Shown: positions 10,433 through 22,356, counted from the stretch's first letter. The stretch is DNA of 64,000 nt from Chaenocephalus aceratus (GCA_023974075.1 CM043792.1:12691456-12755455); one strand, 5' to 3'. Notes: a model not told the origin generated them from the letters alone. Program-made: numbers and translations.

Positions 10433-13400
10433 ATCACGTTACAAATACCTAGTGACCACATCAAGTTTGAAAAAGCAAAATCTAAGCTAACAGGATATGC
10501 TCTGTTTTAGTATAATACATATAGTTAAGCTCACACACACAACATATGTTGACCTACTGAATTAAAAAAAGAACAAATCAAACAAAGGAAGTGGAAACTA
10601 TAAAGCAGATTCAGACAGATTCACCATAACCCTACAGAACAGTATATTCATTAAGGAGAAATCTGATCCTTTTACAAAAATCACAATATGCTCTTTTTAG
10701 TTGTTTAGTACCATTGTAATGTTGCTATTAATCCCCAATGTTTTGAAACACTCATCTGATTAGTCTTTTTTTAAGGTAACTGCAATTGAATACAGTTTCC
10801 TTTTCTTGTATCCTGATTATTTAATACAGTTACGTGTAATCTGTAACTCCTCCAAACCTGGTCATACAGTACACAAAATGTTATCAAGTCAGTCCAGGAT
10901 TTTGTGTACGCCGCTGAGGCTTGTGTCTAACCCTGGGTTAAGATAATGGGATGTCATTAGTTCATTTACTTATAAACCTAAGTAATAGACAAATGATAAT
11001 GATTGATGGCACGAAGGAGGGGTTGAGGGATGACCAAAGCTATTGCTATTCATCTTGAGGGGAGCATGAATGTGTCCAACAATATTACGGCAATACATGA
11101 GGAAAAGTCAGGTCATCGCTTATGATGTCGTGATACATCCTCTGGGCACCATGAATGTGAATTTCAGGCCATCCATCCAATAGTTGTGAGATATTTTAGT
11201 TTCTAACAGAGTGGTGGACCGACCAAATGATAACCTATTTTATTACATATCAAATGCTAGACTCAAATTTGCAGGATTGGCTCTTTTGGTTATTCAATTG
11301 CTTTACCCTGGGATTGTTTCATAATGTACGCATGCATGTTCACATTCTACTCTGAATTATTTTATTAAAATGAATAAAAGCACCAGGTCTCTACGCTTCA
11401 GACTTCATTGGGGAAACATCCAGAAAGAGTTGTTTTTAATTAATGTTAACAACTACATGTCTCTGAGCTGCACTGGAAATTAAGACTACTCATTAATAAT
11501 GCAAAGTTACGCCTCACAATCCCTCGCTGTATTATGTGCACTTTTCTGTGTTAAATGAGAACCCATCAAACTTTTCTGTCCTCATCAACCTTTCAGATGA
11601 TACTGTTCCGAGCCTCTGCCTCCCCGAGCCAATTAATGTGGACCTGGAGAATATTGTTGCTGCAGCCTCTCATACAATTTCAACCCTTCTCGGAGGAATC
11701 TACTGGAAGTGGCTTCTGACTCCTGTGAAATCAATAGAGCCAGAGATGCCCTTTAAGTCTTGATGGTGTAGCGACGTGTTTTTTGTTTGATCTTTCTGAT
11801 TCTGTGGAGGATGGAAAAAGTGGCGAGGATATTTGTGCCGGTGAAATGTCTGTGTTATCAGTGATTGTGTGAATAGCTTCACGTGTGTGTGCTGTTCAGG
11901 GGGCACAGTAATGAACACTGCACCATTTTTCCTGGGAGGCTAAATGATCTGTCACAGCGCTTAATGTAACAGGACAGACTGTGGCCGAACAAGTGGCCAC
12001 CACACTCAAACTGACGAGAGTTAATTTGGTGTCACATGTATGTTTCTGTCTGTTCAGCCTATATATAAGTTAAAATAAGAATAATTTAAAAGGAAAAAAG
12101 TGTCTTGAAATATGCCAAGAATGGAGTGTTTATATATAGTTAACAACGTTTTGTAGTGTTATATGAGGATGAGCATGTCCATTTCTTGTAGCAACTTTGA
12201 TAATAAAGAATATGAGATGGTGAAGCAGTTTGGAAAAGCTACTTAGTGGGGCTTTGCATCAAACATATGGAGCCCAAGGTCAATAATTAACTCCATGTCC
12301 AAATGAATTCAATCAAATTAACCAACAATTAACCAATGGCAATTTCAGTTATCAAGAATTACCGCATTCATTCAACAAGAGGCAAGGCTATAATGCTCAT
12401 TAGGAACACAATTACAATTGTCGAATGAGTTGAAAGATTCCATTGTCAAGGACAAGAATGAACCTAGCAGTTAACATCTGTAGAATCAGGATGAAAGGTG
12501 CTCATTTCTAAATTATTGGTATGCATCCATTTCCACATGTGGACTGTAAGCTCATGGGATAAAGTGTCTAGAGAAATCATGTTATGAACTGAAATGTAAA
12601 AAAAAGGCCTGTCAGTGGCACTAATAGGGAAGTCATGGGATCCATATGTAATCTGGATCATGTATGTTTGTTTTGTTTCATTTCCTTTCAATCATTGTCC
12701 AGGCATTTCACTCCAGCCCTGCCATTCACAGAGCCATGCAGCAAATTCATGTAGATTCACATGAACTGGGTACATTGTTTTGATATGACATCTCTTTATA
12801 CAATAGATATCCTTCTTTCTGTGAGTGCATACGTTTATATTACTACTGTATGTTTTCATCCAAATCTACACTTAATGTCTCATTTATAGGATATGTGTTT
12901 TTTAGCTTTACACAAAGGTGCAATTTCCCTAGGAGTTGAGTTCAGATGTGTCTTTGTACTGTGTGTAAAGGGCCTGCCAAAAGTCCATGGATAAAGAATT
13001 GCTTTCCACCAAAATAATTGTGCGTTCAGTGTTTGAAAGATAACTGATTTATCTATATAAAACTATCTGTAAATTACAGGCCACTGATAGACAGATGGAA
13101 ATGACAACTGATAAATTAGTAACACAAAGTGAATGTGAAAGGTATACATACATTCATTACATGACGTGCTATAAATGTGAAAGTAAATCAAAATGTAAAG
13201 ATACTTTGTGACGGAAAATCACTGAGGGCCGGTCAAATTACATGTCACTCATCAAGGAAAAAACAGCTGACTCTGCCTGAATTAAACTAGCCTTTGAGTT
13301 CATTATATTCTTAAAGCAACTGTCAGCGTGTGCAATACTCCTTAGTAATTGTTGCATCATATTAGGATGAGATATTGAATGACCTCACTAGAGAAAACAT

Positions 13401-15371
13401 AGGAAAACTTAGATCTCTGGTGAGGTGAACTGTTGCTATTGCATCATTTAGGCTGCATTAAGATGGTCGATTAATGAGGAAGGTTGCTGGTGCAGTGAAA
13501 AGGACTAATGGTGAGGGCAGGAGGATATCTGCTGGGTTGGTGTCTGATCTGATCTGTTGGAGTGATAGAAAAATGCACACCGTTTTTTCTGGTCTGCTGT
13601 GTTCGGATGCTTGGTTAAAATATGTAAACACAAGACTTTACACTTTGTCTCCTTTGAACATCATGTTAATCAACACTTCCTTCACCAACAAACAAGCATC
13701 CTCTTCATATGTCGAGGTGTTGCTGAGGTTTTTCAATTAGTTTTCCAGCTCATTTCTGTTAAGTGTTACAGAAGAGCAACACGGTTAATTTGCTAATTCT
13801 TCCAAATTAATTCAATTTGTGTATTACACACAAGAATAACTGTCCATACAGAGGACCCTGAGGAAGTTTAGTGTTCAAAAAGCTCTTTCCTGTGAATACA
13901 AATAATACTGCCTAAAATATATTACCAAGTAAATGTAAAAGTAAAAAACTAAGTGAAATGAGAAGGAGATCTTATGAACATTACAATTATTGATGACGTT
14001 TTGTTGTGTCTTAAATAGATGCATCTGTGGGATGTTATAGCTTTTGTTTATTAGAAGATGAAAATGACTGATCCTTTTCAGGACTAGAGCAGTACACTTC
14101 TTTCATAATGTCATCACTGCAGTTATATTTAATTTTCTATTCTCATTCTTTATATTTTGTATGTGTTGTTACAAATTGGAAATAATGAACACAACATTAC
14201 TTTTTATTTGCCTTCACTAAAGACATTCATAAACGACTTTAATCAGAATTGGTCAACTAACACCATTCTGTGATTTAATTAAAAAAAAAAATCAAACTGG
14301 TGTATTCATTTTAGTTTCTGATAGAGTGTCTGTTCGTTCACAACATTGTTTGTGTCAAAACGTTAATTGGTTAAGAGACACACCTTTAGTTCTCCTTAAT
14401 TGCAGAATCTGGGGGTATAGCATTGCCTCTTGTAATATAACAAATATAACGTATGTTTACAAAATAAGCTTCAACCGTTTTTGTTATCTAAGTACATTTT
14501 CAGACATAATGCAACAAAGAACCATCAAGCATTTTCGAGGACATTTGCAGACTCAATTGCCACTTCATTTTCCCACTGCGTATTTGATCATCACAGTTTT
14601 TGTGAAAAGAAGAATTTAACTCTCCTTAAATTTCAGTTTAAGAAAAGACAAATACATCTTGTCAGTAGATTATAATCAACAGAGGCCATCTAAGAATGCT
14701 ATAGAAGTGAGAGAGCTGGGAAAAGAGAGAGAGAGGTGATGCTCTGCTCGGTGCACCTTGTGAGTTATTTGCCTTTACTCAGAACATTGTGTGCCCTATG
14801 CAGCCCTGTTTGAAGTGGGCTGCTGACCTGGGGGCTGATGGTGTCAGGTGTGCTGATGGCTGTGTCAGTTTGTGTGAACTGATCCTACATCAGCCTCATG
14901 GAGCTGTCTGCTCAGCACCATGGAGCTCAACTCTAACATCTGCAGCTCTGAGAAAAACATCATACAGACTTAAACATAACTTGTGATCTTAGTGGTGGCA
15001 TGCTGCATTGGTTTAGTTGCGTGTTGGTATGTGTGATAGACCCAAAAATAGCCAAGTTTATATGAATACAATTACAGCAAAATGTGCCCTTTTAAATTGA
15101 ATTATAGGCTCAAAATCATTTTTAAAACAACTATATGACTAACAAGTGCTTTGGACTTGCAGAAAGGTGTAAACAAACGGATTAAATAAACATTTGGACA
15201 TAGTATTGTCTGGACCTTACATATCCCAAGAGTCCCCCTGCCCAGCAGAGCAGAGTGACTGCACTGAACCGGGTGACTGTCGAAATCAGAGCATTTATGG
15301 AAATAATATATCAAGACAAGTGCATCTGTCTCAGAAACATGACAAATAAGTGTGTTCCACGTGTTCCTCAC
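10433..15371. other. Mostly unannotated DNA, inferred hs3st2 intron 1
   Basis: No recognisable coding exon, RNA gene or high-copy repeat was found. The second hs3st2 exon, which should encode some 200 residues of sulfotransferase domain, was not found on the minus strand to the left, so it probably lies outside the window. The whole of 1-15371 would then be intron 1, as this gene family commonly has one very long intron. Confidence 0.45.
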
Positions 15372-15878
15372 CTGTACCAGTCCAGCCCTCTGTCATAGTT
15401 TCTGTCGAAAAAGTGCGGCTCAGTTCCTAGTGCGCGCACATCTGGATGTATCCGGATGAACTCCAGCACCGCCCTGGTACCTCCTTTCTTTACACCGACT
15501 ATTAACGCATTAGGCAGGCTTCTTATTCCCATATTGTTGGGCAACACTCATGTTTCTTAACTTCATGTCATCCGAGTGACCAGACGAGGCAGTGGTTTTA
15601 ATGTCGCGCAGATCGCTGTATCCTCGCGGGGCAGCGGACCCATCCAGAGCGGACCTGACTTCCAGCGAAGCGCAATTGTCTAATTTCCAAGAAGTTTCTT
15701 CCCTCCTGCGTTCTTGCTCGGCGGGCATCTTCTCCCCTCGTAACCCCGGTTTGTCATAACTGTGCTGCGACAAAAAAGAATACTGTAGCATAAATATGTG
15801 CAGGGATAAAGACACAGTGAATATGAAGGCGAATCTGGCGCTGAATCTGTTCGTAGATGAGAGGAACCTATGTGCCAT
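15372..15878 (-). CDS. hs3st2: Heparan sulfate glucosamine 3-O-sulfotransferase 2, exon 1
   Basis: The product is a Golgi type II membrane enzyme that transfers sulfate from PAPS to the 3-OH of glucosamine in heparan sulfate. Translation from the ATG at 15878 starts [16 protein letters not shown], followed by a hydrophobic signal-anchor at about residues 16-36 and a polar stem. Near the left end the frame encodes [16 protein letters not shown], the 5'-PAPS-binding loop, then [20 protein letters not shown] and GLDWYR. The exon ends at a CAG/GTGAGG donor at 15372, where this family has its single coding intron. [19 protein letters not shown] and [14 protein letters not shown] match my recollection of HS3ST2 better than HS3ST3 or HS3ST4. 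The stem (residues 1-122) and the PAPS loop lie in different frames: one extra base in the A/G-rich stretch near 15515-15525 breaks the frame. This could be a sequence error, an allele or a real lesion. Confidence 0.88.
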
Positions 15879-17280
15879 GTCTCCATGGGTTCAAAGTGCT
15901 GCATGATTTTCCATCGGAATATTCCTCCTCTCTTGATGTGCGGTCTGGCAATACTGGTTGCAATACTATAGGTTCTAAACTCAGGCAGACTGGCATAAGA
16001 GGATAGGGGTGGCTTCGCTGATGCATCAACTGCGCGTAAATCGCATTATTCCTTTTTCATAGGCTGCTGAAGTGTGCGAGAAACTTAGAGCAGAATACAA
16101 TTAAAGCAGTTTCCAAGGGAAGAAATGTCTCAGTTCTCCTTTAAACAAGTTGTTCTTAAGTAATTTGAAGTGGATCAAACACTGAGAACAAACGAACCCG
16201 AGAAGAATTTGACACGCATCTCACTGATGCGTGTCGACTGAGATAAAAAGTCCCGTGTCCCTAAAACTCACCAGCAGGATTTTTCTGCTCGCTTCCAAAT
16301 AGGATTTTGATGCTCAGCCTTCATTTTTTTTCAAGAAGTTGTGAAGATATGTGCAGGGGCTATACATATTTAACGAATCCTCTGACGTCATGCACATTAT
16401 CATAATTATATATGCGGTTTATGCTTTAAAGGAACATCCTGAATATTTTAGGTAACATCATTTTTGGTGATTTAAATATTACATTTGCCTTTTTGGGTGC
16501 CAGTGATTTATGAAGGGACTAAGTGCAAGTTAAAATGCATGACTTTTTAATATCAGAGCAGCATGTGTGTTAACTTAGCCTTGTGACATGGAGTTTATAA
16601 TGTTCAATGTGTAAGCCACATGTCTCCATTCAAAGTAATCCACCAAAACAAGAAGCTATCAACAGTTTTGTTATTTATGTGTGGCCGTATAACACAACCG
16701 GCTTTTCACCTGACAGAATGATTCATCAAGGCTGAGTATTTTTTTACACTACACCATTAACCTCTAAAAGTCAAGATCACGCTTGATCCTTTGTGTTTAT
16801 GCAGGCTGGATGCTGACAGGAATGCAAAGTTTTCAGCCTTTTCAATGTCATGGTCAAAGTTTGTTTCATTATGGAGCGTTGAGTAGTGTTTGCATTATGC
16901 AACACAGGGCTGCACACTGAGATGCAGTTATAGTAGTAGTGTGTCTATGAAAAACATGACAGGAAATAACCTAATAACAGTAGTAGCCTACTTGTAGTGC
17001 ATGCCTGAAGAAAAACAATATTAAATTATCTTAGCAGATATGGCTGGCGTCTTTACAATATAACATCAGAGAAACTTGTCAATCTACTTTGAGATTAGCG
17101 CACCATCCATGATAGATGCAAACACAGAGCTCTGTCCTCTTATGTCACCTGAGTCCTGTCCTGAGGTCCGCTCATTAAGTGACCAGCTAGATCTGGGATG
17201 CCATGATGGAGTCACACAGTCCTGATGCTCAACTTTATTTTTCTGCGATCGGACATTGCCCAGCAGCAGACTGGGGCACT
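15879..17280. other. hs3st2 upstream region, no further gene seen
   Basis: This lies upstream of hs3st2 on the minus strand and should hold its promoter and 5' UTR. No TATA box or CpG-rich core could be assigned with confidence. No other coding feature was recognised. Confidence 0.45.
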
Positions 17281-17417
17281 TTCTCATTTCTCTAACTCCC
17301 CTCCTCGACTCCTATCCTCGATACTTAGTCCCGCTCACAGGAGATGCGAGCGGAGGAGCCGAGGAGGGGAACCAAGGAGAGAGGAGGGGAAGCAGCAGGC
17401 GGTTAGAGAAATGAGAA
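17281..17417. mobile_element. Tiny 137-bp MITE with perfect 15-bp terminal inverted repeats
   Basis: TTCTCATTTCTCTAA at 17281-17295 is the exact complement of TTAGAGAAATGAGAA at 17403-17417. The interior is rich in GAGG/CCTC. A related end (ATTTAGAGAAATGAGA) with CCTCGAT-type sequence occurs near 26380-26435. No clear target duplication was identified, so the superfamily is unassigned. Confidence 0.6.
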
Positions 17418-17709
17418 CTCATTTTAAAGAGACGTCAATGATGACAGGAGGCACATCAGCCCTCTGTCCAGGGGTGCCGTAAGGAAGGGGGTGAAAAGTT
17501 AGGACGATTCTAAGGCCCATGACTGACAGGGGCCCCAAAATGTTCAGAACATTAAGAAAAAAAATGTAAGTAACTTTTCATCAATCCTCAATAATTAACA
17601 TTAATAGAACGTTATATTGATAAATTACTCACTAAACTTACGATTCATTTAACTTATTTTCTTCCAAAAGTTAGCCTACATTGCAAATAAGCAGACAGCG
17701 CTGCTTTTT

Positions 17710-18066
17710 TCACACACACACACCTTGCGTTTTGAAGACTGATAAATCAGATATGGATGAACAAACTTTGCAGCCCAGTTTCCCAGCTTTGCAGTCTATC
17801 CACGGGTATGTCTCTTGTTTCCTCCGCCACATCTCCTCCGTCCATACCTCTGGGAAAGGTGAGCTTGAGCTAGCCAGGGGAACGTTGCTAGCGCAGCTAA
17901 CGTGCACGTGAGCTAGCATTATCCACGTATTTAAGCGGCTCTTCTGATGATGTACTGTAGTACTAGTAGCAGCCTCACTTGTAGCTTCGGTGCTGCTAGA
18001 CTCTTTCTTCTTGTGAATTATATTCTTTTTAGAAAATAAGTCAAGTAAAAAATGTTTGCCTGCCAT
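17710..18066 (-). CDS. hAT-type (KIAA1586-like) transposase N-terminal exon fragment
   Basis: The frame opens at 18066 and runs 118 residues. The N-terminus MAGKHFLLDLFSKKN is followed by a serine-rich segment. Near the C-terminus are VWTEEMWRRKQETYPWIDCK and then GKLGCKVCSSISDLSVFKTQG. A tryptophan-rich W-x-YPW-x-xC segment followed by G-x-L-G-C-x-x-C and a K-T-x-x end is what I recall from fish proteins annotated as KIAA1586-like, a hAT-derived family with an N-terminal zinc-binding domain. The frame runs into GTGTGTGT, which could be a splice donor or simple repeat. No downstream transposase exon was found, so this is a remnant. The ends of the parent transposon were not identified; 17490-17560 (GACTGACAGGGGCCCC) may belong to it. 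Confidence 0.5.
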   Translation of the reverse strand: MAGKHFLLDLFSKKNIIHKKKESSSTEATSEAATSTTVHHQKSRLNTWIMLAHVHVSCASNVPLASSSSPFPEVWTEEMWRRKQETYPWIDCKAGKLGCKVCSSISDLSVFKTQGVCV

Positions 18067-18128
18067 TATAGAGCTTTTTCGTTAGCGTTCTTGAGGGAAA
18101 GAGCTGCCGCAAAATCGGCGGGCGGTAA

Positions 18129-18164
18129 GCTGGCCGTGGGTGTGTCACTGACACACCCCCAGCT
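18129..18164. repeat. Near-perfect palindrome GGGTGTGTCA-c-TGACACACCC
   Basis: A 10-bp stem at 18138-18147 and 18149-18158 has a single-base centre, extended outwards by AGCTGG and CCAGCT. It could be a protein-binding palindrome or the end of a fold-back repeat. No function can be assigned. Confidence 0.7.
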
Positions 18165-18475
18165 CGCCGCGGGGTCACGAGCGTGATGACTAATCATAAT
18201 TCTTTAAGGAAATCGTTTTTATTTTTTATTATAATTACTGTGAAATGTATTATGTTTTTGTCATTATAACAACAAATACACACTTGCAACTGATAAGACT
18301 GGCAATGATTTTATATTTATTAGACTATTACAAAAAAGATCATAATGAAAAAAAAGATCATAATGAATCATGGTGGAGAACCTCTCTCTCCAGAATATGG
18401 GTTGACTCTCTCTGGGTTTGTGAAAACAGATAAAGTATAACTGTTTTGAGAAGCCCAGGCAGATGTCGTGAGTAT

Positions 18476-18816
18476 CTATAGGTTACTTACGTAACCCCAG
18501 TCTCAGAGTAACATGAAGTGAGATGTCTCACTATGGGATGCGCCTCATCGCGGAGCAAACAGAAGCATCAATCTCATTACGCCAATCCTGATTGGCCGGT
18601 GATTCTTGACGTCAACGTCAGGGGAAATCACCCCCTATAAGTAGCCTGCGCCACGACGCATGCGTCATTCAAAAATAAGCACCTCTTCTCGCTTCACCAT
18701 AGCAAGGAGGGCCGTCTGGTGAGACATCTCACTTCATGTTACTCTGAGGGCTGGGGTTACGTAAGTAACCTATAGTTCTCATTCATAACACTCCGTTCGA
18801 TGTCGCACTATGGGAT
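18476..18816. repeat. DIRS 3' terminus: long palindrome plus split inverted copy of the 5' end
   Basis: Arms of about 55 bp at 18476-18532 (beginning TATAGGTTACTTACGTAACC) and 18719-18775 are near-perfect inverted repeats. Between them, 18530-18700 is an inverted copy of the 5' leader at 25840-25985 and 22796-22947. The outermost 42 bases of the 5' end (GTTCTCATTCATAACACTCC onwards) are instead copied at about 18776-18816, next to the outer arm. The 5' end's inverted copy is therefore split in two. Such split terminal and internal complementary regions are expected for DIRS replication through a circular intermediate. Confidence 0.8.
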
Positions 18817-18863
18817 ATTGTAGCTCCCGTATTGCCAGACGAGCTTATCTCGAAGATCACCGA

Positions 18864-20255
18864 TCAACCAAAATTTAACAGGTGGAGTCCCGACTCAACA
18901 AGGTGCCCAGCACTGCTCGGGCCACGCTTGGAGCGGAGACGTCCAGCCTGTAAAAGCGGACAAAAGTGAGTGGCGAAGACCAGCTTGCCGCCGCACAGAT
19001 ATCCTGGATGGAAACACCCTTGAACAAAGCCCAGGATGTAGCCAGGCCCCGAGTCGAGTGAGCCCGCAGACCCAAAGGGTTCAAATGGGGTCATTTTGAG
19101 CCCATTTAAAACCACTGCCAGGTCCCATAAGGGCACCAGCGACCTGGAGACAGGGAGGAGCCTGCGCGCTCCCTTCATAAAACGGCAAACCAAAGGATGT
19201 TGGCTAGCCGTCTTACCCTCAAAGCCCACATGGCATGCAGCAATAGCAGCCAGGTACACCTTGATCGTGGAAAAAGCTCTGTGTTTATCGATCAAGTCCT
19301 GTAGGAATGATAAAATCACCCCGACAGGACATTGAAAAGAGATGTGTCCTTCTTGAAGGCACCACTCCTCAAACACCCTCCACTTACAGTCGTAAAGAGA
19401 CCTGGTGGAGGAAGCTCTCGCACTCTGAATAGTGTTTATCACCTTCTGAGGGAGTCCCACTGTATTCAGATTGTACCACTCACGGGTCAGGCCCATAGTG
19501 CCCCGTGCTCTGGGCGTGGGTGAAGGATCGCCCCCCCCGCCTGAGACAATCTGTCCCTGCGTGGTGGGGGCTGCCACGGCTGCCCGCACAACAGCTGATA
19601 TATCCCCGCCAGCCCGTATATTGCGGGCTAGGGTGGAAACATCAGAGTAAGTGTGTGGCGTTGCTCTTTCACTCTGGCCGGAGTTAAGGGGAACAGAACC
19701 AGGGGTGGGAACGTGTACAGAGGACCCGGAGGTCAATCGTGTACGAGTGCGTCCCCGCCTAACGGTGCGTTTAAATCGTGCATTAAAGAGAACAGCTGTC
19801 AGTGAGCATTTTCTCCCCTTGCGAACAGACTTAACGCGGCTCCGCCGTAACGCACCCACAGCGGACTCCCGATCCTTGGATGAGGAGTCCAGTCTGCATA
19901 GAGTGGTGCACCCTTTGACAGTAATTCTGTCCCTAGGTGCATAACACCCGGTACTTGTGTCGTTCTCAGAGAGAGGAGACGTCTGCCGCTCCAAGGGATC
20001 AGTTTGTGTGCCAGTGTGTGTGACTGGAGACAACGCAATCTCCCCTGGCGGTTCATACACGATATCGTGTTGTCTATCCTCACGGGGACATGAAGTCCTC
20101 TGAGAGAAGGCAGGAAGCATTTTTGGGTGGGGAACACCGCTAAAAGCTCCGGGTAATTTACGCGTGCCCGCTGGAAGTCTCTGTTCTAGAGACCTCTCAC
20201 CGGGCGACCCTCGTAAGTCCCCTGTCCCCTCGTAAGTCCCCTGTATGAGGCCCAT
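18864..20255 (-). pseudogene. Tyrosine recombinase of a DIRS-type element, internally deleted
   Basis: The 463-codon frame from 20255 has a low-complexity first half. From about residue 265 it has a clear DIRS recombinase N-terminal domain: GLPQKVINTIQSARASSTRS, then ILSFLQDLIDK, FSTIKVYLAAIAACH and HPLVCRFMKGARR. Soon after PFEPF the sequence jumps to another frame (19084-18875), which supplies the C-terminal end: AHSTRGLATSWALFKGVSIQ, then WSSPLTFVRFYRLDV. That end holds the HxxR motif and the catalytic tyrosine. The middle of the catalytic domain, with the first arginine and the lysine, is missing, so the protein cannot be an active recombinase. The reverse transcriptase and RNase H that normally precede it are also absent; the spacer-derived sequence joins directly to this frame. 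Confidence 0.82.
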
Positions 20256-20479
20256 GTTGAGCGGGTGCTTTACGAGGACATTTTCCTCCGTAATCTGACT
20301 CCGCTCAGTGGGCTTTATAGATAAAACCCTTCTTTCTAGGAGAGAGAGAACCTTTCTCTCCAGAATGTGGGTTGACTCGCTCTGGGTTTGTGAAAACAGA
20401 TAAATTATAACTGTTTTGAGAAGCCCAGGCAGACATCGTGAGTATCTCCTGCTGTATGCTCCTTAGAGCCAGCTGGGAT

Positions 20480-20800
20480 GTCACTCTTATGGCTCCGACC
20501 GGCACTGCGCATGTGCGTGACGGAGGTGCCTTTACAGCTCCAGTCGGCACTGCGCCTGCGCGTGCCGGTGGTGCCCTTAAAGCCCCGGCCGGCACTGCGC
20601 ATGTGTGTGGCGGTGGCTTCACGGACCCGTCAATAATCCGTCCTTTGAGAGATGCCGTAGCTGCTCTTGAAAGGGGAAGGATTGACGGGCCGTTCTTTAC
20701 AGCTCTAGCCGGCACTGCGTACGCACGTGGCGGTAGTGCCCTTAAAGCCCCAACCGGCACTGCGCATGCGCGTGGCGGTGGTGCCTTCACAGACCCGTTT
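20480..20800. repeat. GC-rich minisatellite (about 45-bp unit), distal array
   Basis: Units contain GCCGGCACTGCGCATGCGCG with GTGGTGCC and a variable AGCTC/AGCCC linker. Because the unit is a multiple of three, long frames stay open on both strands (repeats of the PPRACAVPAGAV type on minus). These frames lack a domain and are probably by-products. Between array halves sits a non-repeat block including CCGTCAATAATCCG and a GAGAGATGCCGTAGCTGCTC-type segment, which itself recurs. Confidence 0.85.
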
Positions 20801-20984
20801 ATTATCCGCCTTTTGAGAGAGGCCTTAGCTGCTCTCAGAAGGGGATTTATCGTTAACGGACTGTTTATTGTTTTTCTTTTCATTTTTTTTGAGCTGCGCC
20901 CTTGGCCGGAGCCTGGATGCGTCAGCGGAAAATGGTTTATTCAGACAGAAAGATGTGACATGTGTTTTATGCGGACTTGAGGAT

Positions 20985-21233
20985 GACGTTGAGGCATCTC
21001 TCGAGGCGGCGGGAACACATTCACGGAGGGGAGAAGGAGGGGCTGTCACGCCGCTCGCTTCTTCTTCCTCGACTGCTGGCCGAAATTCTGGGTTGGCTGA
21101 GCCTGAGCTGCAGCCGGAACCGGAGATTTTCTCGGCCAACTTGCCCTCGTCTCCAGCCTGGGCTGGGGACTCGGGATGGGCTGCGACCTCTGCGTCTTCG
21201 GTGTTTTAAACCGAGCAGAGTTCGAGGCAGCTT
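20985..21233 (-). pseudogene. DIRS gag 3'-end fragment, third copy
   Basis: This closely matches the last part of the first gag frame (23740-23925), including the Gln/Pro/Ala-rich region and the Lys/Arg/Glu-rich end. It lacks any upstream gag sequence and joins at 21235-21240 to GTGTCGTGAGTATCTCCTGC, the spacer sequence of the neighbouring module. Confidence 0.7.
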
Positions 21234-21528
21234 GGGTGTCGTGAGTATCTCCTGCTGCATGCTCCTTAGAGCCAGCTGAGATGTCACGCTTACAGCTCCA
21301 GCCGGCACTGAGCGTGGCGGTGGTGCCTTCACAGACCTGTCAATAATCCGCCTTTTGAGAGATGCCGTTGCTGCTCTCAAAGGGGAGAAAATCGGTTTTA
21401 TTGATTTTCTATTTATTTTTTTGAGCTGCGCCCTCGGCCCTCGGCCTGGATGCGTCAGCGGCAAATGTTTAATGACAGAGGAATCAACCAACGTGTGACA
21501 TGTGTTTGTGCGGACTTGAGGATGGCGT

Positions 21529-22356
21529 TTAGGCATCTCTCGAGGCGGCTGGAACACATTCACGGAGGGGAGAAGGAGGGGCTGTCACGCCGCTCGCTTC
21601 TTCTTCCTCGACTGCTGGCCGAAATTCTGGGTTGGCTGAGCCTGAGCTGCAGCCGGAACCGGAGATTTTCTCGGCCAACTTGTCTAGTCGCAGCGCGTTG
21701 ACACACGGCTTGTAGGTCCATACTGAGACAGGGCGAAGCTGGTGTGCTATCGCCGAGAGAGCAGCCATCGCTCCCGGCTTTGCAGCCTGAGCTGGTGACA
21801 CGAAGACGTCGTCTTCTTGCTCATCCGAGTCAGACAGGAGGAACTCAGAGGTGTACTCTTCGTCCTCCATGTAGTCTAACTCCAGGACATCTTCCGCGGG
21901 TGAAACCATGGTGAGGTCCAGTCGGGAGCCCCAGCTTGGTATAGCGTGGGGCCCCGTTCCCGCGTTTCTTGCCGCCACCGGATCTCGGCCTGATATGGCG
22001 CGGGATTCCGGTTTTGCGGGTGCCGCTGTCGGTGAGCCCCAGACCGCAGTGAGGGGCTCCATCTCTGCGGCAGACGTCCCCGTGTCTTGATTGCCGGTCG
22101 GCGGATCAGTGGACATGAGGGGGTCCCGTCCCGACAGGTTAACTTGTTGCGCTAACCTTCTGTGGAGGCTCTTCACGGTGAGGCGGGGACAATGTCCGCA
22201 CGAGCCGGGGTTGTCGATGGCCTCCTGGGCGTGTTCCAGCCCGAGGCAGGACGAACAGATCTGGTGTGAGTCTGTGCCTGACACTTTCAACCCGCAACCG
22301 CAGCGCCGAGCCTCCGAGTTCCTGACTCCTCTGGTGTGAGGGGGAGAGGCATCCAT
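21529..22356 (-). pseudogene. DIRS gag-like ORF, second copy, with internal deletion
   Basis: The likely start is ATG at 22356 (MDASPPHTRGVRNSEARR), at the same place as in the first copy. The open frame extends further up to 22599, but that part is leader sequence. A Cys/His cluster near the start, CGCGLKVSG, then HQICSSCLGLEHA and SCGHC, fits a zinc-binding motif typical of fish DIRS gag-like proteins. An acidic segment (EDEEYTSEFLLSDSDEQEDD) follows. At about 21690 the frame jumps from the middle of gag to its C-terminal region, losing roughly 870 bp found in the first copy. The downstream part is then read in a different frame (GSANPEFRPAVEEEEA). Confidence 0.78.

Larger units (their letters stand above)
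18376..20445. repeat. About 100-bp direct duplication bracketing the recombinase module
   Basis: The segment containing TTGTGAAAACAGATAAA and GTTTTGAGAAGCCCAGGCAG, ending CGTGAGTATCT, occurs at about 18376-18475 and again at 20345-20445, same orientation. After the shared GTGAGTATCT the left copy continues into the terminal palindrome (ATAGGTTACTTACG) and the right copy into the spacer (CCTGCTGTATGC). Confidence 0.85.

Noticed and set aside
11536..11763. 75-codon frame inside the presumed hs3st2 intron
   Set aside because: No domain, no acceptor or donor of quality, and a competing frame on the other strand.
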